Origin: Gellertiella hungarica
GTDB lineage: Bacteria; Pseudomonadota; Alphaproteobacteria; Rhizobiales; Rhizobiaceae
Length of the DNA: 64,000 nucleotides
Assembly: GCF_014197145.1 (NCBI RefSeq)
Contig: NZ_JACIEZ010000002.1
Coordinates: 62,001-126,000 of the forward strand
Direction: 5' to 3'
Below are positions 21,084-30,329 of this stretch, piece by piece. The translations under genes were made by a program, and so were the position numbers. The notes below the pieces were generated by a model. The model was not told the DNA's origin. It saw only the letters and a list, made by a program, of their open reading frames with translations, and made no database searches. Each line of letters begins with the position of its first letter. Positions within the stretch are counted from its first letter, which is position 1.

Positions 21084-22148
21084 ATGAACCAGTTCCAGCC
21101 GCTCGTGTTTTCCGGTGTGCAGCCGACGGGCAACCTGCATCTCGGAAACTATCTCGGCGCCATCAGAAAGTTCGTGGCGCTGCAGGAAAACAACGACTGC
21201 ATCTATTGCGTCGTCGATCTCCATGCCATCACCGCCCAGCTGGTGCATGAGGACCTGAAGGGTCAGATCCGCTCGATCGCCGCCGCCTTCATTGCATCAG
21301 GCATCGATCCGGTGAAGCACATCGTCTTCAACCAGTCGGCCGTGCCGCAGCATGCGGAACTGGCCTGGGTGTTCAACTGCGTCGCCCGCATCGGCTGGAT
21401 GAACCGGATGACCCAGTTCAAGGACAAGGCCGGCAAGGATCGCGAGAATGCCTCGCTCGGCCTGCTCGCCTATCCGAGCCTGATGGCGGCCGATATCCTC
21501 GTCTACCGCGCCACCCATGTGCCTGTCGGCGACGACCAGAAGCAGCATCTGGAGCTGGCCCGCGACATCGCCCAGAAGTTCAACATCGACTATCAGGACA
21601 AGATCCGCGCCACCGGCCAGGGCGTCGACATGGTGGTCGGCGAGGAGCCGATCCATGGCTATTTCCCGCTGGTCGAGCCGCTGATCGACGGGCCGGCGCC
21701 GCGGGTCATGAGCCTGCGCGACGGCACGAAGAAGATGTCGAAGTCCGATCCCTCCGATCTCTCGCGCATCAACCTGATGGACGATCAGGACACCATCCTG
21801 AAGAAGATCCGCAAGGCCAAGACCGATCCCGATGCGCTGCCGTCCGAGACCGAAGGTCTTGCCGGCCGTCCCGAGGCGGACAATCTCGTCGGCATCTTCG
21901 CCGCGCTCTCGGACAAGTCCAAGGCCGATGTGCTGAAGGAGTTCGGCGGTCGCCAGTTTTCCGAGTTCAAGCCGGCGCTGGCCGATCTTGCCGTGGAGGT
22001 GCTTGCGCCCATCAACGGCGAGATGCGCCGCCTGATGGACGACACCAGCCATATCGACGCGATCCTGCGCGATGGCGGCGAGCGTGCCGGTGCGCGCGCG
22101 GAAAAAGTGATGAATGACGTGCGCGACATTATCGGTTTCCTGCGTTAA
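21084..22148 (+). CDS. trpS: Tryptophanyl-tRNA synthetase
   Basis: Class I aminoacyl-tRNA synthetase that charges tRNA-Trp. The 354-aa product has the HIGH-like motif ([12 protein letters not shown]) near residue 20 and KMSKSDPS near residue 212, with the family's usual length. The start ATG follows a short leader with a possible promoter at 21019-21047. Its position after murJ and before a universal stress protein matches other Rhizobiaceae. Confidence 0.97.
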   Translation: MNQFQPLVFSGVQPTGNLHLGNYLGAIRKFVALQENNDCIYCVVDLHAITAQLVHEDLKGQIRSIAAAFIASGIDPVKHIVFNQSAVPQHAELAWVFNCVARIGWMNRMTQFKDKAGKDRENASLGLLAYPSLMAADILVYRATHVPVGDDQKQHLELARDIAQKFNIDYQDKIRATGQGVDMVVGEEPIHGYFPLVEPLIDGPAPRVMSLRDGTKKMSKSDPSDLSRINLMDDQDTILKKIRKAKTDPDALPSETEGLAGRPEADNLVGIFAALSDKSKADVLKEFGGRQFSEFKPALADLAVEVLAPINGEMRRLMDDTSHIDAILRDGGERAGARAEKVMNDVRDIIGFLR

Positions 22149-22208
22149 GAGTGTCCGGGACGACAAGCTCGTCCCTGTACTTTCAAGCGAGGAGGCGAAA
22201 GGCGCGGC

Positions 22209-22700
22209 ATGGTTTCAAAACGTCTGTCCAGGCTCGAAGGGCATCGCCGCAAGTTTCTGGCCGTCATCGATGGAACGCCCGAATGCCAGCGCGCGGTCTA
22301 TTATGCGGGCCGCCGCGCCAAGAATTCCAACGGCGGGCTCGTTCTGCTCTACGTCATACCGGACGGCGATTTCTCCCAGTGGATCGGCGTCGAGGCCATC
22401 ATGCGGGCCGAGGCGCGCGAGGAAGCGGAAGCGGTTCTTGCCCGCACCGCCCAGACCGTCCGCGAGATGATCGGGCTCGAGCCGGAAGTGGCGATTCGCG
22501 AAGGCAGCGTGACCGAGCAGATCCACGCCCTCATCGAGGAGGACCGGGACATAGCCATCCTGGTGCTGGCCGCCGGATCGGCAAAGGACGGTCCCGGCCC
22601 CCTGATCGCATCGATTGCAGGGCGCAGCGCCGCCTTCCCGATCCCCGTCACGGTGCTGCCGGACAATCTCAGCAACGAGGATATCGACGCGCTCTGCTGA
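22209..22700 (+). CDS. Universal stress protein (UspA family)
   Basis: A 163-aa single-domain Usp protein. The N-terminal beta strand (KFLAVIDGTPECQRAV) and the C-terminal ILVLAAGSAKDGPGPLIASIAG correspond to the nucleotide-binding region, although the classical G-2x-G-9x-G(S/T) loop is only partly matched, so ATP binding is uncertain. AGGAGG lies about 15 bases before ATG 22209. The precise role is unknown; in this neighbourhood the gene is conserved. Confidence 0.88.
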   Translation: MVSKRLSRLEGHRRKFLAVIDGTPECQRAVYYAGRRAKNSNGGLVLLYVIPDGDFSQWIGVEAIMRAEAREEAEAVLARTAQTVREMIGLEPEVAIREGSVTEQIHALIEEDRDIAILVLAAGSAKDGPGPLIASIAGRSAAFPIPVTVLPDNLSNEDIDALC

Positions 22701-22820
22701 ACGGGGCGCTGTCGGAACCTGACTTTCCTTCACCGGTTTATGACTTGTAAGCGGTGATGAAAGCGCCTATCTCTTTTGAAGAATTCTAAAGTCACGTCGC
22801 ACTCCCCGGAGGAGAAGCCC

Positions 22821-23387
22821 ATGTTCATCCAGACCGAAGCCACCCCCAATCCCGCCACGCTGAAGTTCCTGCCGGGCAAGGTCGTCCTGGGTCAGGGGAC
22901 GGCGGATTTCCGCAGCGCCGACGATGCCGAGGCCTCGCCGCTTGCCTCCGCGCTGTTTTCGGTTCCCGGCGTCACCGGCGTTTTCTTCGGCTACGACTTC
23001 ATCACGGTGACCAAGAACGATGCCGAATGGCAGCATCTGAAGCCGGCCATCCTCGGCACCATCATGGAGCACTTCATGTCCGGCGCTCCTGTCATGGGCG
23101 GTGCGGGTACCCGCCAGGGTGACGCTGCCGACGAGGGCGAGTTCTTCGAACCCGGCGACGAATCGATCGTCGCGACCATCAAGGAGCTCCTGGAAACCCG
23201 TGTCCGCCCGGCCGTTGCCCAGGATGGTGGCGACATCACCTTCAAGGGTTTCCGCGGCGGCAAGGTCTTCCTCAACATGAAGGGCGCCTGTGCCGGTTGC
23301 CCGTCCTCGACCGCGACCCTGAAGCACGGCGTGCAGAACCTGCTGCGCCACTTCATTCCGGAAGTTCAGGAAGTCGAAGCCGTCTGA
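22821..23387 (+). CDS. NifU/Nfu-type Fe-S cluster scaffold protein
   Basis: Carrier that delivers Fe-S clusters to apoproteins. The 188-aa product has an N-terminal Nfu domain (MFIQTEATPNPATLKFLPG) and a C-terminal NifU-like domain with the cluster-binding CAGCPSS motif near residue 157. ATG 22821 follows GGAGGAG, which decides the start. This is the mitochondrial/alphaproteobacterial NFU1 layout, not the tripartite nitrogen-fixation NifU, so it does not imply diazotrophy. MiaB, encoded at 25942-27333, is an Fe-S protein and a plausible client. Confidence 0.93.
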   Translation: MFIQTEATPNPATLKFLPGKVVLGQGTADFRSADDAEASPLASALFSVPGVTGVFFGYDFITVTKNDAEWQHLKPAILGTIMEHFMSGAPVMGGAGTRQGDAADEGEFFEPGDESIVATIKELLETRVRPAVAQDGGDITFKGFRGGKVFLNMKGACAGCPSSTATLKHGVQNLLRHFIPEVQEVEAV

Positions 23388-23420
23388 TTGTTTTGAAGGC
23401 CGGGGGGCACGCGCTGAGCC

Positions 23421-24077
23421 ATGATCGTTCTGGCACTGGATACGGCCGGGGTGGATTGTTCCGCAGCCCTTTATGACGGCGCGAAGAACCGCATCCTTGC
23501 CGAGCGCACGGAGCGGCTGGGCAAGGGGCACGCCGAACGCCTGACCGACATGGTGCAGGAGGTGCTTTCCGAAGCGGGCCTTGCCCTCGATGCCGTCGAA
23601 CGGATCGGCGTGACCGTCGGCCCCGGGTCCTTTACCGGCATCCGCACCGGCGTCGCCGCGGCAAGGGGCTTTGCCCTGGCCCTTGGCGTGCCGGCTGTCG
23701 GCATCACCACTCTCGAGGTTCTCGCCGCCGACTGGGCCTCGCGCCATCCCGGAAAGCCTGTGGTGGCCGCCATCGACGCCAAGCGCGGCGAGGTCTATGC
23801 CCAGGCCTTTGCCGGCGACGGCAGCCCGGTCGATGCGCCGGTCGCGCTGGACGTGGAAGCGTTTCGCCAGCTTGCCGCACGCCATGGCGGAGCCGTTGCC
23901 GGTTCTGCCGCTTCCCTTCTCGCCGCGGCCGGTCCCGAGGCCGAGCCCGATCGCTTTCCCCCGTCCGTGCTGGCGCGGCTGGCGCATGCAGCCCCCGTTG
24001 CCCACAAGCCGAAACCCCTTTATCTCCGCGCGCCCGATGCCAAGCCACAGGCCGGGTTCGCCCTTTCCCGGACCTGA
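23421..24077 (+). CDS. tsaB: tRNA threonylcarbamoyladenosine biosynthesis protein TsaB
   Basis: Non-catalytic partner of TsaD in making t6A37 of ANN-decoding tRNAs. The 218-aa protein has the ASKHA fold start (VLALDTAGVDCSAAL) and the conserved GVTVGPGSFTGIRTGVA block near residue 70. It is followed by rimI after five bases; the tsaB-rimI pair is widespread and supports both calls. Confidence 0.93.
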   Translation: MIVLALDTAGVDCSAALYDGAKNRILAERTERLGKGHAERLTDMVQEVLSEAGLALDAVERIGVTVGPGSFTGIRTGVAAARGFALALGVPAVGITTLEVLAADWASRHPGKPVVAAIDAKRGEVYAQAFAGDGSPVDAPVALDVEAFRQLAARHGGAVAGSAASLLAAAGPEAEPDRFPPSVLARLAHAAPVAHKPKPLYLRAPDAKPQAGFALSRT

Positions 24078-24082
24078 TCGCC

Positions 24083-24577
24083 GTGCTCGACAACTATCTC
24101 ACTCGCAAGCATGAATTCGAGATAATGCCGATGCGGGCGGATGATTGCCCGGCCGTGTCGCGCCTTCATGGCGAGCGCTTTTCGCAGCGCTGGGGGGACG
24201 GGGAGTTTCACAGCCTTCTGTCCCAGCCGAGCGTCTTCGGCTTCGTGGCCCGCCAGACGACGGGTCTCTTCAAGACGCCGCTCGCCGGCTTCGTGCTCTC
24301 GCGGGAGGCGGCGGGCGAAGCGGAGATCCTCACCATCGCGGTCAGCCACAAGCTGCAGCGCTCCGGCCTCGGATGGCGGCTCATGCAGGCGGTGATGCGC
24401 GAGGCGGGCAGCCGGGGTGGCTCCACCCTCTTTCTGGAGGTCGACGACGGCAACCACGCCGCGCTTGGCCTCTACCGGAAGCTGGGCTTCGAGAAGGTCG
24501 GTGAACGGCCGGCCTACTACACGGCTGCGGACGGCCGCCGTTCGACGGCGCTTGTCATGCGCCGCGTTCTTGGCTAG
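24083..24577 (+). CDS. rimI: Ribosomal protein S18-alanine N-acetyltransferase RimI
   Basis: GNAT acetyltransferase, 164 aa, that modifies the N-terminal alanine of ribosomal protein S18. The acetyl-CoA pyrophosphate loop (SHKLQRSGLGWRLM) lies near residues 91-104. The C-terminal part holds the usual FLEVDDGNHAALGLYRKLGF and the YY pair (PAYYTAADGR). It begins at GTG 24083, five bases after tsaB. Rhizobial RimI may have broader substrates; the name follows family and context. Confidence 0.88.
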   Translation: MLDNYLTRKHEFEIMPMRADDCPAVSRLHGERFSQRWGDGEFHSLLSQPSVFGFVARQTTGLFKTPLAGFVLSREAAGEAEILTIAVSHKLQRSGLGWRLMQAVMREAGSRGGSTLFLEVDDGNHAALGLYRKLGFEKVGERPAYYTAADGRRSTALVMRRVLG

Positions 24578-24622
24578 GTCCTTATCGGAAGCGATGTCGT
24601 TGACCGGGGTATGGCTTGAGCG

Positions 24623-25051
24623 ATGGGCAATCTGTCCAAGACATTGGAGGAGCTTTGCGCGGCGCGTGGCATGCGGATGACCGGCCAGCGACGCGTGATC
24701 GCGCGCATCCTCGACGAGTCCGAGGATCACCCGGATGTGGACGAGCTCTATCGCCGCGCGTCGAGCGTCGATCCGCGCATTTCCATCTCCACCGTCTACC
24801 GCACGGTCAAGCTGCTCGAGGATACGGGTGTCATCGCCCGCCACGCCTTCCGTGATGGCCGCTCCCGCTATGAAACCGTGCCTGCCGAGCATCACGATCA
24901 TCTGATCGATCTCAAGTCGGGCCGTGTCATCGAATTCCGTTCCCCCGAAATCGAGGCGCTTCAGGAGCGCATCGCCCGGGAGCACGGCTTCCGCCTCGTG
25001 GATCATCGCCTCGAACTTTATGGCGTTCCGCTCAAAAAAGACGAGCGCTGA
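24623..25051 (+). CDS. mur: Fur-family metal regulator, Mur type (manganese)
   Basis: Metal-dependent repressor, 142 aa. It has a winged HTH (TGQRRVIARIL, then ISISTVYRTVKLLEDTGVI) and a dimerisation/metal domain with the HHDHLIDL cluster. It lacks the CxxC zinc motif of E. coli Fur, as expected for the rhizobial Fur/Mur group. In Rhizobium leguminosarum and S. meliloti that group responds to manganese and represses sitABCD or mntH. The strong residue-by-residue similarity I recall to rhizobial Mur is the basis of the name; fur would be the older label. The sit operon is not in this window. Confidence 0.9.
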   Translation: MGNLSKTLEELCAARGMRMTGQRRVIARILDESEDHPDVDELYRRASSVDPRISISTVYRTVKLLEDTGVIARHAFRDGRSRYETVPAEHHDHLIDLKSGRVIEFRSPEIEALQERIAREHGFRLVDHRLELYGVPLKKDER

Positions 25052-25052
25052 A

Positions 25053-25877
25053 ATGCTGGCAAACGAACGCGGACCGGGGATCGTCAGCCGCGTGCGGATC
25101 GTCGGTGTCTTCATCGGCATCAGCCTGGTGACGCTGGTGCTGCTGCCGCCGCATCTGCTCTGCCTGGCGCTCAACATCCCGCTCTGGCGCCGCATCCCGC
25201 GCCTCTGGCATCGTGCCGCCTGTGCCCTTCTCGGAATCCGCGTGCGCATCCACGGGCGTGTCGAGAAAAGCCGGCCGCTGATGATCGCCTCCAACCACAT
25301 CTCGTGGAAGGATATTCTGGTGCTCGGCTCGATCATGGATGTCGTCTTCATCGCCAAGGCGGAAGTGCGCGACTGGCCGGTCTTCGGCACTTTGGCCAGG
25401 CTTCAGCGGTCGATCTTCGTCAAGCGCGAGGAAACCCGCAAGGTCGGCAAGCAGGCCAACGAGATCGCCGCCCGTCTCGCCGGCGGCGAGGTCGTGGTGC
25501 TCTTTCCGGAGGGCACGACGTCTGATGGCAACCGGCTGATGGACATCAAGTCGTCTCTCTTCGGGGCGGCCGCCTCCGCGGTGCCCTACAGCCCGAACGG
25601 CCATGTGTATGTCCAGCCCGTCACCATTGCCTATACCGGCGTTCACGGCATGCCCATGGGCCGGTTCCACCGGCCGATCGCCGCCTGGCCCGGAGACATC
25701 GAGCTTGTGCCCCATCTCGGCGGCATCCTGAAGACGGGCGCCATCGAGGTGGACGTGAGCTTCGGAGAAACCGTCACCTTCGACGCCGAGAGCAACCGCA
25801 AGCGCCAGAGCGCGCTGATCCAGGATCGCATCCGCAAGATGCTGGAAGACAGCCTTCGCGGCCGGCTGCCGCACTGA
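25053..25877 (+). CDS. olsA: Lysophospholipid/lyso-ornithine lipid acyltransferase (PlsC family, probable OlsA)
   Basis: Predicted O-acyltransferase that adds the second fatty acid, converting lyso-ornithine lipid to ornithine lipid. The 274-aa protein has an N-terminal membrane segment (about 18-42) and the PlsC motifs: NHISWKD (the H-x4-D catalytic motif), the FVKREETRK block and [10 protein letters not shown]. The start lies one base after the mur stop, so the two are probably co-transcribed. PlsC-type 1-acylglycerol-phosphate acyltransferase activity is the alternative. Proximity to olsB favours OlsA. Confidence 0.8.
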   Translation: MLANERGPGIVSRVRIVGVFIGISLVTLVLLPPHLLCLALNIPLWRRIPRLWHRAACALLGIRVRIHGRVEKSRPLMIASNHISWKDILVLGSIMDVVFIAKAEVRDWPVFGTLARLQRSIFVKREETRKVGKQANEIAARLAGGEVVVLFPEGTTSDGNRLMDIKSSLFGAAASAVPYSPNGHVYVQPVTIAYTGVHGMPMGRFHRPIAAWPGDIELVPHLGGILKTGAIEVDVSFGETVTFDAESNRKRQSALIQDRIRKMLEDSLRGRLPH

Positions 25878-25941
25878 AACGCCCGCAATTCGCGCATTTA
25901 GCGATTTTCAAAGGCCGCAAAAGTCACTACATAGCCCTGCC

Positions 25942-27333
<1,392 letters not shown>

Positions 27334-27453
27334 GGCCGGCCGGTTGCGCCCGAAGATTGCGCGAAGCCTGTTGAGGGATTTTTCTCTCCCTTCACAAATC
27401 GGTCGTTCCGCACTAGCTTGTGTCATGGACACCAAGCACAGGAGCCCGATCGC

Positions 27454-28509
27454 TTGAACGGCCACGAACTGGTTACATCCTCGCCGCGCCAGTCCCGCAC
27501 CTCCGAGACCGACGTCAATCACTTCGTCCTTACGTTCGAGAACAACCGGCTTGCAAGCGAGCTCTTCGGTCAGTTCGATCAGAATCTGAAGCTTCTCGAG
27601 AAGCACCTTCGCATCGATGCCACGGCCCGCGGAAATTCCGTGTCGATCACGGGCGAGCTCATGGCAACGAACCAGGCGCGGCGCGCGTTGGATTTCCTCT
27701 ACGAGCGACTGCAGCGCGGCGGCTCCGTCGAAGCCTCCGACGTGGAGGGTGCAATCCGCATGGCGGTTGCCTCCGACGACCAGCTGACGCTGCCGACGAT
27801 GGAGCGAAAGGCAAAACTGTCCATGGCGCAGATCTCCACGCGCAAGAAGACGATAGCAGCCCGCACGCCGACGCAGGACGCCTACATGCGGGCGCTGGAG
27901 CGCAGCGAGCTGGTCTTCGGTGTCGGTCCGGCCGGTACGGGCAAGACCTATCTGGCGGTCGCGCATGCGGCGCAGCTGCTCGAGCGCGGTGCCGTTGACC
28001 GCATCATCCTGTCGCGCCCCGCTGTCGAGGCGGGAGAGCGGCTCGGCTTCCTTCCGGGGGACATGAAGGAGAAGGTCGATCCCTACCTGCGGCCTCTCTA
28101 TGATGCCCTCTACGACATGATGCCGGGCGACAAGGTCGAACGGGCGATTACCGCAGGCGTGATCGAGATCGCGCCGCTTGCCTTCATGCGCGGACGCACC
28201 CTTGCCAATGCGGCCGTCATTCTCGACGAGGCGCAAAACACCACGTCCATGCAGATGAAGATGTTCCTGACCCGTCTCGGCGAAAACTCGCGGATGATCA
28301 TCACCGGCGATCCAAGTCAGGTCGACCTCCCGCGCGGTGTCAAATCCGGTCTGGTGGAGGCCCTGCAGATCCTGCCGGGCATCGAGGGGATTTCCATCGT
28401 GCGCTTCAAGGATGTCGATGTCGTGCGCCATCCGCTTGTGGCCCGCATCGTGCGGGCCTATGACGCCGATACCGCGATCGTGGACGAGAGCGAGCAGATC
28501 GACCGCTGA
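27454..28509 (+). CDS. PhoH-like ATPase (YbeZ)
   Basis: Cytoplasmic P-loop NTPase of the PhoH/YbeZ family, 351 aa, thought to work with YbeY in RNA metabolism. Walker A is GVGPAGTGKTY and Walker B is AAVILDEAQNTT; a helicase-like ITGDPSQVDLP motif follows. I start it at TTG 27454, with AGGAG about 10 bases upstream, because rhizobial homologues begin at the equivalent MNGHELVTS; an upstream frame to 27418 is less likely. The stop overlaps the ybeY start by one base. Confidence 0.93.
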   Translation: MNGHELVTSSPRQSRTSETDVNHFVLTFENNRLASELFGQFDQNLKLLEKHLRIDATARGNSVSITGELMATNQARRALDFLYERLQRGGSVEASDVEGAIRMAVASDDQLTLPTMERKAKLSMAQISTRKKTIAARTPTQDAYMRALERSELVFGVGPAGTGKTYLAVAHAAQLLERGAVDRIILSRPAVEAGERLGFLPGDMKEKVDPYLRPLYDALYDMMPGDKVERAITAGVIEIAPLAFMRGRTLANAAVILDEAQNTTSMQMKMFLTRLGENSRMIITGDPSQVDLPRGVKSGLVEALQILPGIEGISIVRFKDVDVVRHPLVARIVRAYDADTAIVDESEQIDR

Positions 28510-29036
28510 TGGCACGCCCGGAGAAGAATGGCCCGCGTCTCGACATCCAGGCGAGCGTGGAGGAAGGCAACTGGCAGGACGAGGCGGCGCTCGAAGCCTT
28601 CTCGACCCGTATCCTCGAACATGCCGCAGGCTACCTGGCGACCCGGGAAGGCCAGCCCTTCGGACCTGCGCCCATCGAAGTCTCGCTTGTCTTCACGGAC
28701 GACGCCTCGATCCGCGAGATAAACAGCGAATGGCGCGCGCAGGACAAGCCGACGAACGTGCTGTCCTTCCCCGCCTTTCCGCTGGAGCCCGGCGGCAAGC
28801 CCGGGCCGATGCTCGGGGACATCGTGCTCGCCCGCGAGACGATCGAGCGGGAAGCGGCGGACCTCGGAAAGCCGGTCGAGGAACATTTGACCCATCTGCT
28901 GGTTCATGGTTTCCTGCATCTCTTCGGCTATGATCACATGGATGCCGAGGAGGCCGAGGAAATGGAAGGCCTCGAGACTCGCATTTTGGCAGAACTTGGG
29001 ATATCTGATCCTTACGCCGGGCAGGAACCGGTCTGA
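28509..29036 (+). CDS. ybeY: Endoribonuclease YbeY (rRNA maturation factor)
   Basis: Zn-dependent single-strand endoribonuclease for 16S rRNA 3'-end maturation and ribosome quality control. The 175-aa protein carries the metal-binding motif HGFLHLFGYDH (H-x3-H-x5-H). In S. meliloti the homologue also affects sRNA control. It overlaps the phoH-like gene and precedes the corC-like gene by 12 bases, the standard order. Confidence 0.96.
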   Translation: MARPEKNGPRLDIQASVEEGNWQDEAALEAFSTRILEHAAGYLATREGQPFGPAPIEVSLVFTDDASIREINSEWRAQDKPTNVLSFPAFPLEPGGKPGPMLGDIVLARETIEREAADLGKPVEEHLTHLLVHGFLHLFGYDHMDAEEAEEMEGLETRILAELGISDPYAGQEPV

Positions 29037-29048
29037 CATATTGGTACG

Positions 29049-30191
29049 ATGAACGATTTGACACCCAATCCGGCCCCCGCGGCCAAAGAATCGGCGAACA
29101 CGGACGATCCTTCGAGTACGCCCAGGGCCGAGGCAGGCGCAAAATCCTCCTTCTGGTCCCGCGCAGCCCGCATCTGGCGGCCCGTCCCCGGCTCCAGGAT
29201 CCGGCAGGATCTTGCCGATGCCCTCCTGACCGGCGAAACCTTCGGCAATGCCTTCTCCCCGGAAGAACGGGCCATGCTGCACAACATCCTGCGCTTCCGC
29301 GAGGTGCGGGTAGAGGATGTGATGGTTCCGCGCGCCGACATCGAGGCCGTCGACATCAACACGACCATCGGCGAGCTGATGGTCATTTTCGAGGAGTCCG
29401 GCCGCTCGCGCATGCCCGTCTACAGCGAGACGCTGGACGATCCCCGCGGCATGGTCCACATCCGCGACCTGCTGTCCTACGTGACGAAACAGGCCCGCAA
29501 CAAGCGGCGCAACGGCTCTTCCAAAACCCAGGCCGCCGGCCAGAACGGCGAAAGAAGCGAAACGAAATCCGCCCCGAAGCCCGCCATGGATCTCGGCCGC
29601 GTGGATCTCAACAAGACCATCGGCGAGGCCGGCATCCTGCGCAAGGTGCTCTTCGTGCCGCCGTCGATGCTCGCCTCCGACCTTCTGGAGCGCATGCAGG
29701 CGAACCGCACGCAGATGGCGCTCGTGATCGACGAATATGGCGGGACCGACGGCCTTGCCTCGCACGAGGACATTGTCGAGATGGTCGTCGGCGACATCGA
29801 GGACGAGCATGACGACGAGGAAGCCATGTTCACGCAGACATCCGAGGATGTCTTCGTGGCCGATGCGCGCGTCGAGCTGGAGGAGCTTGCGGAAGCCATC
29901 GGGCCCGATTTCGAGGTGGCCGACCGGCTCGACGACATCGACACCCTGGGTGGCCTGATCTTCTCCGCGCTCGGCCGCATTCCGGTGCGCGGGGAGGTGG
30001 TGCAGGCACTGCCGGGCTTCGAATGCCACATCCTCGATGCGGATCCCCGGCGCATCAAGCGTGTGCGCATCACCCGCCGCAAGGCCGCCGTTCGCCGCCG
30101 TGCCGTCCGGGGCGAGGGCGAGGGGGCGGCCAACGAGAACGGTGCGCCCGCCGGCACGGGCGAGCCATCCGCCGAAGGCGCCGAGCATTAG
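29049..30191 (+). CDS. HlyC/CorC-family CBS-domain protein
   Basis: A 380-aa soluble protein with two CBS domains (about 85-235, from VMVPRADIEAVD to LVIDEYGGTDGLAS) and a C-terminal CorC_HlyC domain (from about 265, EDVFVADARVELEEL). A Lys/Gly-rich insert of about 35 residues splits the CBS pair. It lacks the N-terminal DUF21 membrane domain, as in E. coli CorC (YbeX). CorC has been linked to magnesium and cobalt efflux. The name hemolysin C is historical and does not indicate toxin activity. Confidence 0.9.
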   Translation: MNDLTPNPAPAAKESANTDDPSSTPRAEAGAKSSFWSRAARIWRPVPGSRIRQDLADALLTGETFGNAFSPEERAMLHNILRFREVRVEDVMVPRADIEAVDINTTIGELMVIFEESGRSRMPVYSETLDDPRGMVHIRDLLSYVTKQARNKRRNGSSKTQAAGQNGERSETKSAPKPAMDLGRVDLNKTIGEAGILRKVLFVPPSMLASDLLERMQANRTQMALVIDEYGGTDGLASHEDIVEMVVGDIEDEHDDEEAMFTQTSEDVFVADARVELEELAEAIGPDFEVADRLDDIDTLGGLIFSALGRIPVRGEVVQALPGFECHILDADPRRIKRVRITRRKAAVRRRAVRGEGEGAANENGAPAGTGEPSAEGAEH

Positions 30192-30329
30192 GCGGAGCAA
30201 CGCCAGCCTCGGGGCAGACAGCGCAAGCCGCATCTGCCTCAGGCGGGCCCCCTCCATGACTAGGGACAAATCCCCCGGTTTTTGAAACACTGTTCCCCGA
30301 TTGATTCGCGGATGCAGGCGGGGGATGGC

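Noticed and set aside
22821-23387. NifU-like protein as evidence of nitrogen fixation
   Set aside because: The layout is the two-domain Nfu housekeeping type; no nif genes are in view.
29049-30191. Hemolysin C toxin
   Set aside because: The CBS plus CorC_HlyC layout is a metal-homeostasis or RNA-linked housekeeping protein; the toxin name is historical.
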